From assembly GCA_025769875.1 (NCBI GenBank), contig JAGFNK010000065.1, positions 62,001 through 126,000 on the forward strand: a stretch of DNA of 64,000 nt, read 5' to 3'. The DNA comes from Russula earlei (taxonomy: Eukaryota; Basidiomycota; Agaricomycetes; Russulales; Russulaceae). Made by a program: the position numbers and the translations under genes. The notes under the pieces were generated by a model. The model made no database searches. It was not told the DNA's origin and saw nothing but the letters and a program-made list of their open reading frames with translations. This document shows positions 43,971-55,599 of the stretch, piece after piece (the stretch's first letter is position 1; every line of letters starts with the position of its first letter).

Positions 43971-46003
43971 ATGCGGCCAACGCTTCGTACGCGTCTTCGC
44001 GCCATCTCAGCCCGCGATGCCATCCTCATACTTCTTGGCGCTGCCTCGATGCATTTGTACACCTCATTTGCCCCTTTCCCCCAAGAATCCGATTCTGCAG
44101 TCCTCAACGCCCACCTTCCCCCTCAAGCCCCTCTGCCCCAAGTCAACCAAGCTGTGCCTGCCGTGCTACCTGTACCACCTGTACCGGCCGCGCCACCTGT
44201 GCCACCTGTGCCAAATGTGCCACCCGTGCCAAATGTGCCAAACGTGCCAGACTCACGGCGTCCTTTTCCCTTTCGAAAACGTCCACCTGCCTTGCCCTCA
44301 CCGTCTCCCGCACCCAACCTTGCGCACGACATACCTCAAACCGAACTCGTCAGCCATGCGCCGGGCTGGACAATCTTTCGCAACCTTTACATGGCTGAGG
44401 GTACCTTATTCATCGTCACCTCCAACCCAGAGTCGTTTCCAGATATCAAACTTATGACTTCGACCGGTCTGCCTGCCCTCAACACACCGGAGAGCATCGC
44501 CGAGCGGATGCCTACTTCTCGTGACATGTCCATCATCAGCCCAGAGGAGGCTCGTCAAGCGTTGGGGAGCGGAACCATCTACGGGCGAGCACAACCGAAT
44601 CTTCCCCGTTGAGGGTTCAACTGTACGTCCACCTAGTCGTCCCTCGGATCGCCGCTCAAGTCAAATCTGTTTCAGCTCCTTTTCAACGACCCCGGGCAAT
44701 GTGAGCTCTGCGTTTCCTTTCCCTTGACGTTTCGATCTCACACTCGTGTTAAAATAGTCCTCGACCATTACTACCACTTTTGTGCGGAGCTTCTCTTTGG
44801 CGCTTGGGCATTTTGGTTTGGCACCTTTCGGGGCACTTCTTCCACCGCTCCCATACCATCCTTAACGCGTGCCCTTTTTCCCCACGCCTCGGCCGAGGAA
44901 TGGCGAGACGGGCCCGGGATGAACTTTTTCTTCCTTCGTTCGGCTTGGCCATCGTTGACTGTTGAGACCCGACCGGATTGGTTAGACCGCGTGTCTACCA
45001 CTGCGCTTCGCCCTGGTGAGAGTCAGGGACGCGCGTGGTGGTTCGACACCGTTCTCCTCGCTGATCGCAGCGCCGCATTTCGGGGGAAAGAGTGTGGCGA
45101 GCTCACCCAACGCACCGCTGCCGAGGCCATGAAGGGAGTCGTACAGCGCGCCGGGCGCACCGGGTTCTTAGAGATCGGTTGGTGGGAACCAGTGCGTCGG
45201 AACGTGCTACGATTTGTTGGCGTGGACACGCGCACGTTGGACATTGGCACGCGCGCTTTTAAGCGTGCATCGCACGGGTCGTCGGGAACGGGCGGTGTGG
45301 AGAAAGTCGTGGTCACGTACGTCTCGCGTCAAGCCGTTAAGAGACATTTGCTCCCCGACGACCATGAAGGCCTCGTGCACGCTCTCACCGAACTATGTGA
45401 GAGACGAGGTTGGGAGCTCAACGTGGTCGCCATGGAGCGCCTCTCGAAGGAGGAACAACTCGCCTACGCGGCGCGGACGACGGTGAGTAGAGTCGGGTCT
45501 CGTTTGTGGATTGATCGATTCGTTTACCGAACTTTGTTTCGTTAGTTTCTCGTGGGTGTCCATGGGAACGGACTGACTCACTTGATCATGATGCCCATCA
45601 CGCCGATATCGACCGTGATTGAGCTCTTCTACCCTGAGGGCTACGCGCATGATTATGAATGGACGACGCGAGCTTTGGGGATGAAACACCTCGCGGTGAG
45701 GAACGACAGGTACTGCTTCCATCCAACATGCGTGATCGTCGCGCTGATCAGATTAGCTCAACGACTCACCCCGAGGTGACGTGGCCGAATTACCCCGAGG
45801 GTTTCCAAGGATCACAAATCCCCGTTCACGGTCCTTACGTTGCCAAACTCATTCGAGGACCGCGCAGATGGTTTCCTGCCGTAATCACCAGAAATGTCGA
45901 TAGATATGTCTCATTATCTCACGCGTGCACATCTTCTCGCTCTTCCTGTAAACTTCTCTCTTGGGTTCTCGCTGTTTCATTGCTTCTCGCTTCCTTTCCC
46001 TGA
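43971..46003 (+). CDS. Type II membrane glycosyltransferase, family GT61 (EOGT/XylT-like)
   Basis: GT61 enzymes transfer xylose or GlcNAc to glycans or proteins in the ER/Golgi. The protein starts MRPTLRTRLRAISARDAILI with a membrane anchor (about residues 15-35) and a Pro/Val-rich stem built from VPPVP repeats (about 60-95). The catalytic part follows: GWTIFRNLYMAEGTLFIVTS, LLFNDPGQFLDHYYHFCAEL, then GVHGNGLTHLIMMPITPIS, VIELFYPEGYAHDYEWT and LGMKHLAVRNDR. The ATG at 43971 is chosen because an upstream in-frame ATG (43869) would put 34 residues before the anchor. A one-base frame break lies near 44552, between SPEEA and KRWGAEPSTGEHNRIF. Another possible one near 45853 decides whether the protein ends EDRADGFLP (45884) or continues to 46003. 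Introns near 44628, 44700, 45483 and 45710. Confidence 0.85.
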
Positions 46004-46154
46004 TCCATACCCGGGAATGGAAATAAACTCTCCGTGGCCAGATATTATCTGATTCTCAGGCAGGTACGACAACAAAACGCCGCCAGGCATCAAGAGTTAC
46101 AAAGGCTTTTTTTTTTATCAGCCGCGCTAGCGAGCGAGCAACGCCCATTTAGCC

Positions 46155-47567
46155 CTAGTTGTAGACCAACACTTCGTAGTCCTGTGGTCGGTCGTGTCAG
46201 CATCGCTCTCGTATTTCAGACATCTGGCACCTACCTCGACTTGGACCTCCGTGCCGTTGAATGGCAGATGCGCGGCCGGAAGATGTTCTCCGATCTTGGC
46301 GGTGTGCACGCCGCCGTTGTATCGAACTCGAGCGATGTAAAGCGGAGCCTCGTTCGCCTCCTTGCCACCCTCCACAGGCTTCGCACGGAGCTGCGAGACA
46401 TCCAGCTGGTAGCTGTAGGGAACCCATCGAATCGCGCGTTGATCGGCGAGAAGGACTTCAAAAGTGTTGAGCTACAAACGACCGGAATGAGTCTCTGGTG
46501 CCAGAGGGGACCTCGTCGTGCGAAGGGCGCGATAGTACGTTGGCTTACCTCGACGACTTTGCCGGCGTAGCCAATGACCGCGCCCTCCCTGAATACGGGA
46601 GAAGCCTTTCCGATCGCTAAAAGTGGGTTATCATCAAAGGGAGCAGGGCAGAAGCGTCGTCGGCCCAAACGTACGGAGACCGCCCTCATAAAACGCGCGC
46701 GCGACGTAGATCGGATTGTTGTCCTTGTCCCTTCCGGCCTCTATGGCCTGGCTAGGGATGTTCTCACGTCCCTCGACGAGGACCCAGGTCGTGGGAGCGC
46801 GGGGGCCGTGTTTGCGGAACTCCTCGGTGCGCGCTTGAGCGTCACGCAGCCAACCTTGCAAACTCCACGTGAGGGATTGTTTCTTTCGACGAAAGATAAG
46901 CAGCGGTAGAGCCAGACAAACGGACTCAAGGGCTCACTTCCTCCTCGGTCTTTTTGTTTTTCTCGTGCTCGTGCCAGGCGTAGTAGCCGCCGCCGATCAA
47001 CGCGGCGCCCGCCAAAAGACCACCTCCGATCTGGAGGGCCGCGAGTGAGCCTGACAGGAATCGAGGATGAGGTTAGAAACGTGCCTCGAGTTGTTTCTTG
47101 CGGTTGTCATCGAGGTCCCACCATTTCTTCTGTTGCTCTGGATGGGGAACCTCGACAGTCTGCTCCGGATGTTGGGTATAATCACTTGGCTTCTGGACGT
47201 CCTGGGCACAGTAGTCACCTTGAAAAGTCGTCATGATGGAGTCGATATGACGGAATGATCGAGTTACCCTTGTCATGAGGAGGGTCATACGGTTCATGGT
47301 CTTTCCACTCGCTGTCTGGGATGCGACCCCATAGGGCAGGTGTTCGATCGGGGGACCAATCGCCCTTGGTAAAGGGTAAGGTGGTAATCAGACCCAGCTA
47401 ACAAAGTGATCGTCACCTGAGACCTATGGGGCTGCTGAATTTTGTATCTAGCACCTATAGAGGAGGGTAAGACAGGGAACAATTGAGGTTAACCAGGGCT
47501 CGCCGTTGTATTCAACGATGTCGCCGTAATGGTATTCGGTTCCAGGTTCCCAGGGAGTGACAGTCAT
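46155..47567 (-). CDS. CBM5/12-like chitin-binding module, membrane helix and DM9 (DUF3421) repeats
   Basis: From 47567 on the minus strand the protein starts with a carbohydrate-binding module of the 5/12 type: PWEPGTEYHYGDIVEYNGEP, then YKIQQPHRSQ, DWSPDRTPALWGRIP. This module usually binds chitin. A polar linker (VEVPHPEQQKKWWDLDD) leads to a Gly-rich membrane segment, LQIGGGLLAGAALIGGGYYA. Two DM9-type repeats follow (TTWVLVEGRENIPSQAIEAG...IYVARAFYEGG and IRWVPYSYQLDVSQL...LYIARVRYNGGVHTAKIGEH), with DYEVLVYN at the end. DM9 proteins are known as mannose-binding lectins in animals; here a surface or vesicle sugar-binding role is inferred. At the first splice junction (47447) both possible acceptors give an in-frame stop, where TGG would restore the module. 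It may be a damaged allele or an error. Confidence 0.78.
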
Positions 47568-47853
47568 GATGATTGGACTGAGAGGATGAAGCCCGCGAAG
47601 TGATGGGTGGTAGCCCTTTAAATATCTGGGGGGTGTCCTCGTCGCCATGTGTTTGATGGATTCGCTATCGACATCGATTGATTGTCGGTCGCGGCTCTGT
47701 TCCACTACAACAAGACTTGATTACCTAATCAAAGAGAGGAGCAAAGGTCGGCGACCGACACGAGGTGAAACACGCGACGTCGCCCGCACGGCGAGGCCAG
47801 TGCAGCGCACGCACGGCGTGGGCCATCTTCATTCATCTTTCATTTCACCGGGC
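47568..47853. promoter_or_regulatory. Short divergent promoter region
   Basis: 286 bp separate the start codons of the CBM/DM9 gene (-) and the membrane-anchored gene (+). Both promoters must overlap here, so co-regulation is possible. No motif stands out. Confidence 0.4.
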
Positions 47854-50800
47854 TATGGACTTTTCTCCATCCCTTCCCTCAGTTCCTCGCTTGCGGCTGA
47901 CCCGCCACTCCCAGCTCTCCCCCCTCGCCGACGACGATCTCTCCCGTACTCCCACGGCCGGCCCGTCGCGTCTTCACGTGTTGCACGACGGGAACGAGAA
48001 CGAGGACGCGGACGCTAACGCCGCGGCTCGCCGTCAGCTCCTCTCTCCCGTCCACGCATGCCGTGACGGAGGACACGCCCGCCGCTCGGCTGCGCGCACT
48101 GCTCGCCCAGGTGCCAAACACGTCGTCGTCAGCAGCATCGTCGTCATCCGCCGCTGCCGCCTCGCGGACGCAACTGCTGCACGAGCCCTCTCCCTCGCTC
48201 CCTTCGGATCGCGAATCCGACTTTGACTCGGTCCCGCGGTGGAACCACCTGTCGTCGACCGGCTCGGCTCGCGACAGCCTCAGGAGCTTGTTCACCCACG
48301 CCCTCCGCGACCCTGGAGATACCCCGAGGAGGCACGTCCGCAGAAACAGCATCGACTCGAGCGAGGCGGAGGACAGCCCGCGAAATGATCGGGTGACGCA
48401 GGAACGGGCGCGGAACAGGGGGAAGAGGACCAGTTTGAGTGACGGCGACGAAGAGTCGGGTCCGTTTGGTATTCAACATTCAATGCTTTCTGCCCGCCTT
48501 TTTTGCTCTGAACGCTCTCCCCGCCAACAGAAAGAATGGCCGCGACAGCATCATCCCACGCCGCCAACACGCACGCCATGAGGAGCCGTATCTCGAACGT
48601 CCATGCTGCCCCGCTCTCTGGTGAGGATTCACCCTCCGACTTTCCTAGCATTTCCCTGACACAAAGTGGGCAGAATCGGCATCAGGTGTTTCCGACTCGA
48701 GCACATCCACGCAATCGGTGCAGCTTTCTGCTCAATTCCAGAGCCATTCAAGTAGCGCCCTCATCTTATCGGCCTCCATTGGTGTCCTGACATCTGCCCG
48801 ACTAGACCTCCTTGATCATGATTCTGCGATGCAGCGTGCTATGGGTACTGCTGACAGCTTTGATGGCGCGTCGACCAACCAAGGTCCTCCCCGTGGGTCC
48901 TCCATCCGCACTATCCATGATATTCATCACTCAGTGTTTGACAGCATCGGCGTCCTTGGCTCCGGCTCTCCAAATGACGGTACCCTCCGTAGCTGCTCGA
49001 CCCCGTTCCTCGCTCTTGCGTGCCGGATCTTTGACCGAACGTAACCTGACCGCGAATGCATCGCGTCTCTCCCGAGACTTGAAGGATGGCTACGACTCAA
49101 GTGAGTGGTCAACTGGGCCCATCGAGAAGATGCATGATCGACATTCTACAGCCTCTGGTGTAGATTCGACCACAGGGAACGGTGGGTTCCATCCGGGAGT
49201 GTTGTTCTGGACTGATCATCATATCCCTTAGAATCAAGCGCCAGCACTCCGGAACGTCGAGACGGTTATCATCATCACCGTGCCTCTCACTCGCTCGCAG
49301 GATCGCCGCTGCCCCAAGAATTCCCGCGCCAGAGGACTGGATCCACTCACGGTGATAGCAGGTCACCCTCTCTGGCGGGATCAAGTTCTTCTATTGCCGA
49401 TTGTGAGTGATCTCGGATCGTCGATGACTCGATCTGACACTGTAAAGTCCGGGATCGTATGAAGGACATGGAAAAGGAAAGCCAACTCGAACGTGAACGG
49501 GGATGGAACAAGCCGCGCTCGGCACACTCGAGGACAACATCACATACAGGCCCCGCAGGCCACTCGCCCCGTCTCAGCCCGGACCAGCAGAGGTCAATTC
49601 CGAACGGTGCGTTACCGACTCTTGGCACATCTCTTTGCGCACGCGGACTCAAAGCATTCCCTCAAAAGGCTCAGACACCCATGTCCACAATCAAACACAG
49701 AGTGCACGCCTCCGACACAGCGCAAGCCGATCCTCGCTACATTCCGAGGGCTCCTCACGTTCGTCTTCACCCCTTGACAGACAGCAGACTGGACGAAAGG
49801 ACGAAGAGGAAAAGGCAATACATGAGCGCGAGCGTAACTGGGGCTCGCGACAGCAAAAATGGTCTCACAATCACGTTCACAAGCGAGCTACCTCTCCAAC
49901 GCCGGCACCGTCACATGCTCGGGCCCGGACAGTGAGCCTCGAGTCAGATTCCTCAGCCCCTCCTATGTCATCCCCACCTCGGCCACCAAACGGACATCTA
50001 AAAGTTCAAGCGCACACTGAACGTCACGAGACGTCGACGTCTCCACAACCCCGACCTGTAAATGGACGCGCTCACGACAAACCTCTCCGCCTACCATCGC
50101 GCTTCCCACGACTTATTCCTCCCTCCGGCGTCAATGGCAACAACGTCGACGGGAAAGATGCTTCCCCTGCATCAGCGCCCCCCTTTGGCTGGCAATTCCC
50201 TCGGAATCGCCCTCAGCTTCCTGATTTCGAGCCTGAGACGAGCACAACCGAGCGTTCCCCATCCCCTGTGCACCGACCAACGAGTCACCTCGTCGGATTC
50301 GGGAAACCCAGCCATATTCCTGTTCGTTCTCCGGGACGGGTACCAAAGGTCGAGATAAAATGGAACGGGGACGTTCATGCGTCATTCAAGAGGGGTCATA
50401 AACGCGCAACAACAGAATTTACGGAAGCGAACGGCGCAGTTCCACCAAAGATTCACTTCCAAAAATCCGAGCCCGATCTGGAGCCGGAATTCGGCTCTGG
50501 GTCGGATGAGAATTCTCCACGAGGTTAGCTGTCCCTCGACATCTACTATGCCAGAGTTCTCACACCTCATATTTCAAGGGAGTGATGAGAGTATGCAGGA
50601 CGCACCAACACCCATGGCGAGGACAATTGAAATCCCACCGGTCGAGGAGCTTCATTCATCTTCTCCTGTCGGCAATACACCGAGCCGTGCTGAAGGGGTC
50701 CTGAATGCCTTTGCTGCTAAGGACCATGATTCACTAGATGCCGTTCCCGCTGGCGTGGCACCCTCAGAACTCTCCACTCCCCTTCGCCCTCACCCCTCCT

Positions 50801-52607
50801 TCAGCACTTCCAAAATCGAGTTCGAAACACCTCCGCCCCCAACTGGCCTCCCCGAGCTTCCTGGTCCTCCTTCATCCGAAGACGACACGGAGAATATCGG
50901 CGTGTTGTCCCTGGATCGTCAAAAGGATGGTCCGCTCAACCTTACCGCCACTAAGACGCCTCGGCCGCCCGGTGCGTGGGCTGCAACGCCTGCGCCTGTA
51001 CCTGCACGCTCGCAGACCCCCCAACCCGCAACATCTTCGCTCATACCAGCCAAGATGACGCGCACAAGATCAAACTCCCTTCCTCAGACTTCCTTTTCTG
51101 ACAATCAATCGTCTATCGTCGCACCCGGACTCCCTTCTGCGCTTTCCCGCGCAGGCACACTCCCCTCACGAACACCTGCGCCACCTGGGAGCTGGTTTTC
51201 GACCCCTGGTTCACTTCGTCGCAAGGGCCTGATGAAGGTGCGGTTCGATACCGTAACTTCAGATAGTGCCACATCAGACGCGGATACGGGCGCGAAGGAG
51301 GGAAAGGCGGAAACTTCTCTGCCAGTAGCAGATTGGGATGCAACTTCGCTCGCCGGGCCAGGCCTGGATGCTTCCGAGTCTGTGCCCGAGGCTTCGTTTG
51401 ATCGCGTCACATCGTCCACCCCTGCACCAGCATCGTCCACACCGGCAAGTCGTGACGGTCAAGAGGCAGATGATTTAGCTGCGAATGTACTTCCAGACTC
51501 GACTACTTATACGACTGCGGGATCGTCGCCGCGCCGCAAGGCACGACGATCTCCTAGCGTGCGACTTGTGGACGAATACGGGCGCGCCCGAGAGGACCAG
51601 CCGATCACACCGTCACGAAATGACATCAGGGAGCACTCAGTGTCAATGCGTATGCCTGGCGGCGGCCCACTCAAAACACCTCGCAATGCCAGCGTGCGTA
51701 TTCTTGACGCAATGGGGCACGAGGTCGAGGAGCCGTCCGAGCAAAACGACAGCGAGGACACCGTGACTGAAGTCCGCTATTCGCGCCAGGAAGCGCTCCA
51801 GCGTATGAAGAGAGCTGTCGCGGATCTGCAGGAAGGCCTCAGAGGCGTGGACGCGTGAGTGTTCGGCTTTATTTTTGCCTGCTGCTACCTTCTGGATTAA
51901 TGTGTTTTGGCACGGCTGATCGGCCTCGTCTGGCTCGCCGCAGCTCGAGTAACGTAGGTTTTGGATGATCCACGGTTGAGCGAACTCTATGATTTATCAA
52001 AAGCGGCACGAGAGATGCGGAGTCAACTTGCGTCGTCGCTGCAGCAGGCGCAGACTGCGCACAAATATGGGTCCTTGAAGGAGAGTATGCGGAAGAGCAG
52101 GTTTCTGGTAGGTCCATTCTCATTTTCTCATGGCGGGCCTATTGAATGCAGATCTCGCGTAGCATCATTTCCTTCCGGAGCGAACCGTGGTGTCTTGGAA
52201 CCATTCACTGTTCTGGGGCCTTCTTTTCTTCCAGTTCATTCTCTTCTTGTTTATGTACCGGTATGCAAAATTCTACGTGTTCGTTTAACAATAAATCTGA
52301 CTTTGATGGCGGCAGCATGTCGAAGATCCATGCAAGACATCACTTCCTTACCTCATACTTCGACCCATTCTACGGCGACCTCTACATCCACCCGAACAAA
52401 CCGGAATACAACTACGACACTAAACTCTTTTCGTTTCTCCGTCGGCAACCGTCGGAGCCCTCCTATGCCGAACGTCTGGGTATCGAGGGCCCAATAGATC
52501 TCGCCAAACGTAGCATTGCCAACGTCATTGCCCAGGTGCAGCGCTTCATGTGGGAGTCCTGGGGCGGGGGTGGCGATGACCGGGTGAGGGCTTGGCCACC
52601 TACGTGA
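47854..52607 (+). CDS. Long Ser/Pro-rich protein with coiled coil and one C-terminal membrane helix, function unknown
   Basis: Starts MDFSPSLPSVPRLRLTRHSQ and continues for over 1000 residues, mostly disordered and Ser/Pro/Arg-rich. The repeated local motifs SSPRRKARRSPSVRLVDEYG and KTPRNASVRILDAMG look alike and may be a short conserved module. A coiled coil (EVRYSRQEALQRMKRAVADL, then LSELYDLSKAAREMRSQLAS) precedes one strong membrane helix (HSLFWGLLFFQFILFLFMYR). A conserved-looking C-terminal segment follows (YFDPFYGDLYIHPNKPEYNY to WESWGGGGDD), ending at 52607. An N-terminal mass before a single C-terminal helix suggests a cytoplasmic or nuclear-envelope/ER protein; spindle-pole or nuclear membrane roles are only guesses. 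Introns were traced at the 3' end (about 51857-51960, 52108-52163, 52261-52315). A one-base frame break lies near 48050, between RRQLLSP and VTEDTPAARLRALLAQ. Confidence 0.7.
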
Positions 52608-52739
52608 ATGATACCGGACGTTTCTACCCCCCGTAGCGATACCCTCCATCACAGCGCATTTTTTATGTATATGACCGTGAAGTTTTGCTTAGGGTTTTTA
52701 TACCGTTTTTGTCTGGCGGAAGGAAACATTCGTCAGGCT

Positions 52740-52950
52740 TCAAGTATAGATCATATTGTGCCAAGATGTGCAATACGTTGGTGGTAATGTTGTTGAGTTA
52801 TTTTTGGTCTTGGCCAAGATTAGGATGTTGTCCAAATATATCACTACACTTCCTGTAGTGATCAGGTCTTTGAATATCATGTTCATGAAGTGTTGGAAGG
52901 TTGCTGGCATGTTGCAAAGATGGAGTGTCATGACAAAGGGTTCAAACAGT
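52740..52950 (-). pseudogene. Ty3/gypsy reverse transcriptase fragment
   Basis: On the minus strand FEPFVMTLHLCNMPATFQHF is followed by MNMIFKDLI and VVIYLDNILILAKT. This is the central reverse transcriptase region of Ty3/gypsy retrotransposons (consensus PFGL.NAP.TFQ and YLDD). The second catalytic Asp of YLDD is Asn here, and no further polymerase, RNase H or integrase sequence adjoins. It is a short dead remnant ending where the palindrome at 52954 begins. Confidence 0.85.
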
Positions 52951-52953
52951 CCA

Positions 52954-53359
52954 CACGACGGGCAGGAAGGGATAAGTCGACTCTGCTTATAGTCAACTCA
53001 GTGGATAATAAAAGTAAAATATTTCAAGTGCTGAGTAGGGTCTGTTGCGGCCACAAATTATATTACATAAGTAATGACCTTAGTTGAGCACGAAAAATGT
53101 GACAAAAAAGGTTAAATATGGAGAGTCTACTCATTCCGGCACAACATTTACCCTAGCCTGGCTAAAAGTTGTGCCGGAATGAGTAGACTCTCCATATTTA
53201 ACCTTTTTTGTCACATTTTTCATGCTCAACTAAGGTCATTACTTATGTAATATAATTTGTGGCCGCAACAGACCCTACTCAGCACTTGAAATATTTTACT
53301 TTTATTATCCACTGAGTTGACTATAAGCAGAGTCGACTTATCCCTTCCTGCCTGTCGTG
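52954..53359. repeat. Palindrome with 192-bp arms and 22-bp loop
   Basis: Arms 52954-53145 and 53168-53359 are reverse complements with no length difference and only a few mismatches (for example CACGACGGGCAGG against CCTGCCTGTCGTG). The loop is ATTTACCCTAGCCTGGCTAA plus AA. There is no coding content and no clear target duplication. It starts a few bases past the gypsy fragment, so it may be a foldback element or a hairpin made during retroelement rearrangement. Confidence 0.92.
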
Positions 53360-53390
53360 CCAGGGGTCTGGAATGTGGCTAGGGGTCTTA

Positions 53391-53620
53391 TGTTGTTTTC
53401 ACGTGACCTTGCACTTGCCATTTTTGGATGTCATTTCAAGAGCAAAATTAAAACTGCTATATCTCAACAGTTTCTCAGCAGATTGTATTGAAACTTTGAC
53501 AGTAAAACCTTAGATACTGTATCTAGGTGCAGATAAAATATGAGAACCTAATATTCAGTTCTTGACATGTTGAATTTTGGGTGCTAACATGAGTGCAAAA
53601 CTTTGAACTAGGCCTGCTGA
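53391..53620. repeat. Truncated copy of the palindromic element's outer end
   Basis: Begins ATGTTGTTTTCACGTGACCT and follows the same order of motifs as the left arm from 53772 (CCATTTTTGGATGTCATT, AAAACTGCTATATCTCAACA, GTATCTAGGTGCAG, ATGAGTGCAAAACTTTGAAC), then stops. It lies in direct orientation 380 bp before the full element, so a tandem or nested earlier insertion is possible. The 150 bp between (53621-53771) contain imperfect inverted copies of CCATACTGTAC/GTACAGTATGG. Confidence 0.8.
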
Positions 53621-53838
53621 CCATACCTGTACACATATGGTTTATGGCTACCATAATACAGTATCCCATACTGTACTGTCCAGGTAGTGGAAGTGTACCC
53701 TGATGGTATGGTTGCTGGTATGATAAGTTACCCATACTGTACCATATAAGGGACACCATCAAGCCATATTGTTACTGTCGTTTTCACGTGACCTTGCACT
53801 TGCCATTTTTGGATGTCATTTTGAGTGCGAAAATAAAA

Positions 53839-54420
53839 CTGCTATATCTCAACAGTTTCTCAACAGATTGCCTTGAAACTTTGACAGTAGAACCTTATAT
53901 GCTGTATCTAGGTGCAGCTAAAATATGGGAGCCTAATATTTAGTTCTTGAAATGTCGATTTTCGGGTGGTGACATGAGTGCAAAACTTTGAACTGCCATA
54001 TCTCAACTGTTTCTGAACCGATTGACTTGAAACTTCGACAGTGGGATCCCATGTACTGTATCTAGGTGCAGCCCAAGAGTTGGGGTCTGATTCTTAGTTT
54101 TTGAAGTTTCGGTTTTTGGGTGTGATCTGAGTTCGAAATTTCAATCTGCCATATCTCAACCGTTTCTCAATAGATTGCCTTGAAATGTGGACAGTGGGAC
54201 CTTATATACTGTATCTGGGTGCAGCAAAAAATGGGAGCCTAATATTCAGTTTTTGAAGTTTCAATTTTTGGGTGCCGAGCTGCATGCAAAATTTCATACT
54301 GCCATGTCTCAACCATTTCTCAATGGATTGTCTTGAAACTTGGACAGTGGAACCTCATGCACTGTAGCTAGATGTTTCACTTGTTGGATGTTCACATTTT
54401 GGGGTGCCAACCCCAAGCAT
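53839..54420. repeat. Four tandem units of about 153 bp, subterminal
   Basis: CTGCYATATCTCAACNGTTT recurs at about 53839, 53993, 54146 and 54299, each followed by GCCTTGAAAC, GACAGT, TACTGTATCTAGGTGCAGC and a TTTTGAAGTTTC-like part. Units have diverged by substitutions but keep 153-154 bp spacing. The inverted counterparts lie in the right arm at about 57050-57480 and 60715-60780. Confidence 0.85.
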
Positions 54421-55512
54421 GATAATATTACATTATCCCTACAGCTGAATCCATCCATGATATGATATGACTATTACAACTGTACCGCGCGAGAAGGGCA
54501 CACTTAAGTTCATGGGGCTGGACAAGGACTGAGGGAAGAGTGAAAGAGACAAAATTGAAATGATGATGTGAGGTGTGCGTCGAGGCAGCAATAGGCATCG
54601 GCACAGGTACATGTGCGTGTAGCTTCTTCAGTGAGTCTTCGGCCTTGCGTGTGCGTGGTCACATCGTCGCAAAGGGGGGTGTGCACGTTCTGAGGTGTTG
54701 CCATGTGTTGGAATGTGGGCACAGTGCTGGGAAGCAGGAGGGAGGAGTGTGCTTGCATCGTGTGTCAAATGTGTCGTCGCGATGTGGTGTTGCCAGGCGT
54801 CGGCCGTGTTGCTGATATTGGTGCTGCTGCTGTTGTTGTTGTCATTGATCCTGGTGCTGCTGTCATGGCAGAGGCTGAGGTGTGGTTGTTTGAGGCAATG
54901 GGGTGGCGAGAGGCAAGGGCGTAGGCGATGGCATTATGGAAAGGTGTGAGCATCTGAGGGGGTGACTTGCATGTTGCTTGTGCTGTCATCTTGTGGGTGT
55001 GGCGACGAGGTCTTCGCCACTGCAGGTGATGGCAGCGCTCGTGGGTGAGGTTGTACATATGGATGGGGATGCGGTGGAAGGGGAGGAGTGGTGCAGCATG
55101 GTGCTTGCATTGGTGACTTCTCCTGTGGCGACATCATGGTGGCGGCTGATGATCTTTCTGTGGGGCGGCGTCGAGGTAATGATGGGCAATGCTGGATGTG
55201 TGGGAACTGCAGGGACAATGGGAGCAGGTGATGTGAAGGCATGACATTTCGGCAACCGTACCCACTGTTACGGGGCAGGGTGGGGAATGCGGTGGTGTGG
55301 GTATTGCCTGGAGTCACGTAGAAGCGCGGCTGTGTGTGCGCATATGTTGGGCAGCAGAGAGGTGATGTCGTGCTGGGTGGGAGAGTGGGTAAACGCGCGC
55401 ATGCACCGAGGGGGTCCAGGGGGCGTGATCCATTTGTTGTGAAGGGAAGTAGGATGTTCACATCCTCAGAAAGCACCAAAGAGTGTCCTGCCGGTGAGAA
55501 GGGATGAGCTAT
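54421..55512. repeat. Inner left arm of the palindromic element
   Basis: Reverse complement of 55913-57010. Open frames of 70-180 codons occur on both strands here and again, mirrored, in the right arm (such as the one ending GDVKA or starting MCWNVGTVLGSRREE). They are His/Pro/Cys- or Gly/Val-rich and represent the same low-complexity DNA read from either strand. On the minus strand 55479-55310 repeats the Nudix-derived segment DVNILLPFTTNGS...RFYVT found in the right arm. Confidence 0.7.
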
Positions 55513-55599
55513 AAGAAAAGCACCAGGAGACCTATGCAGGAATAAGTCAGATTGCTTGTCTCTTCTCTCTCTTGTTTTCCTTTCTGTAGTCTCGTATTC

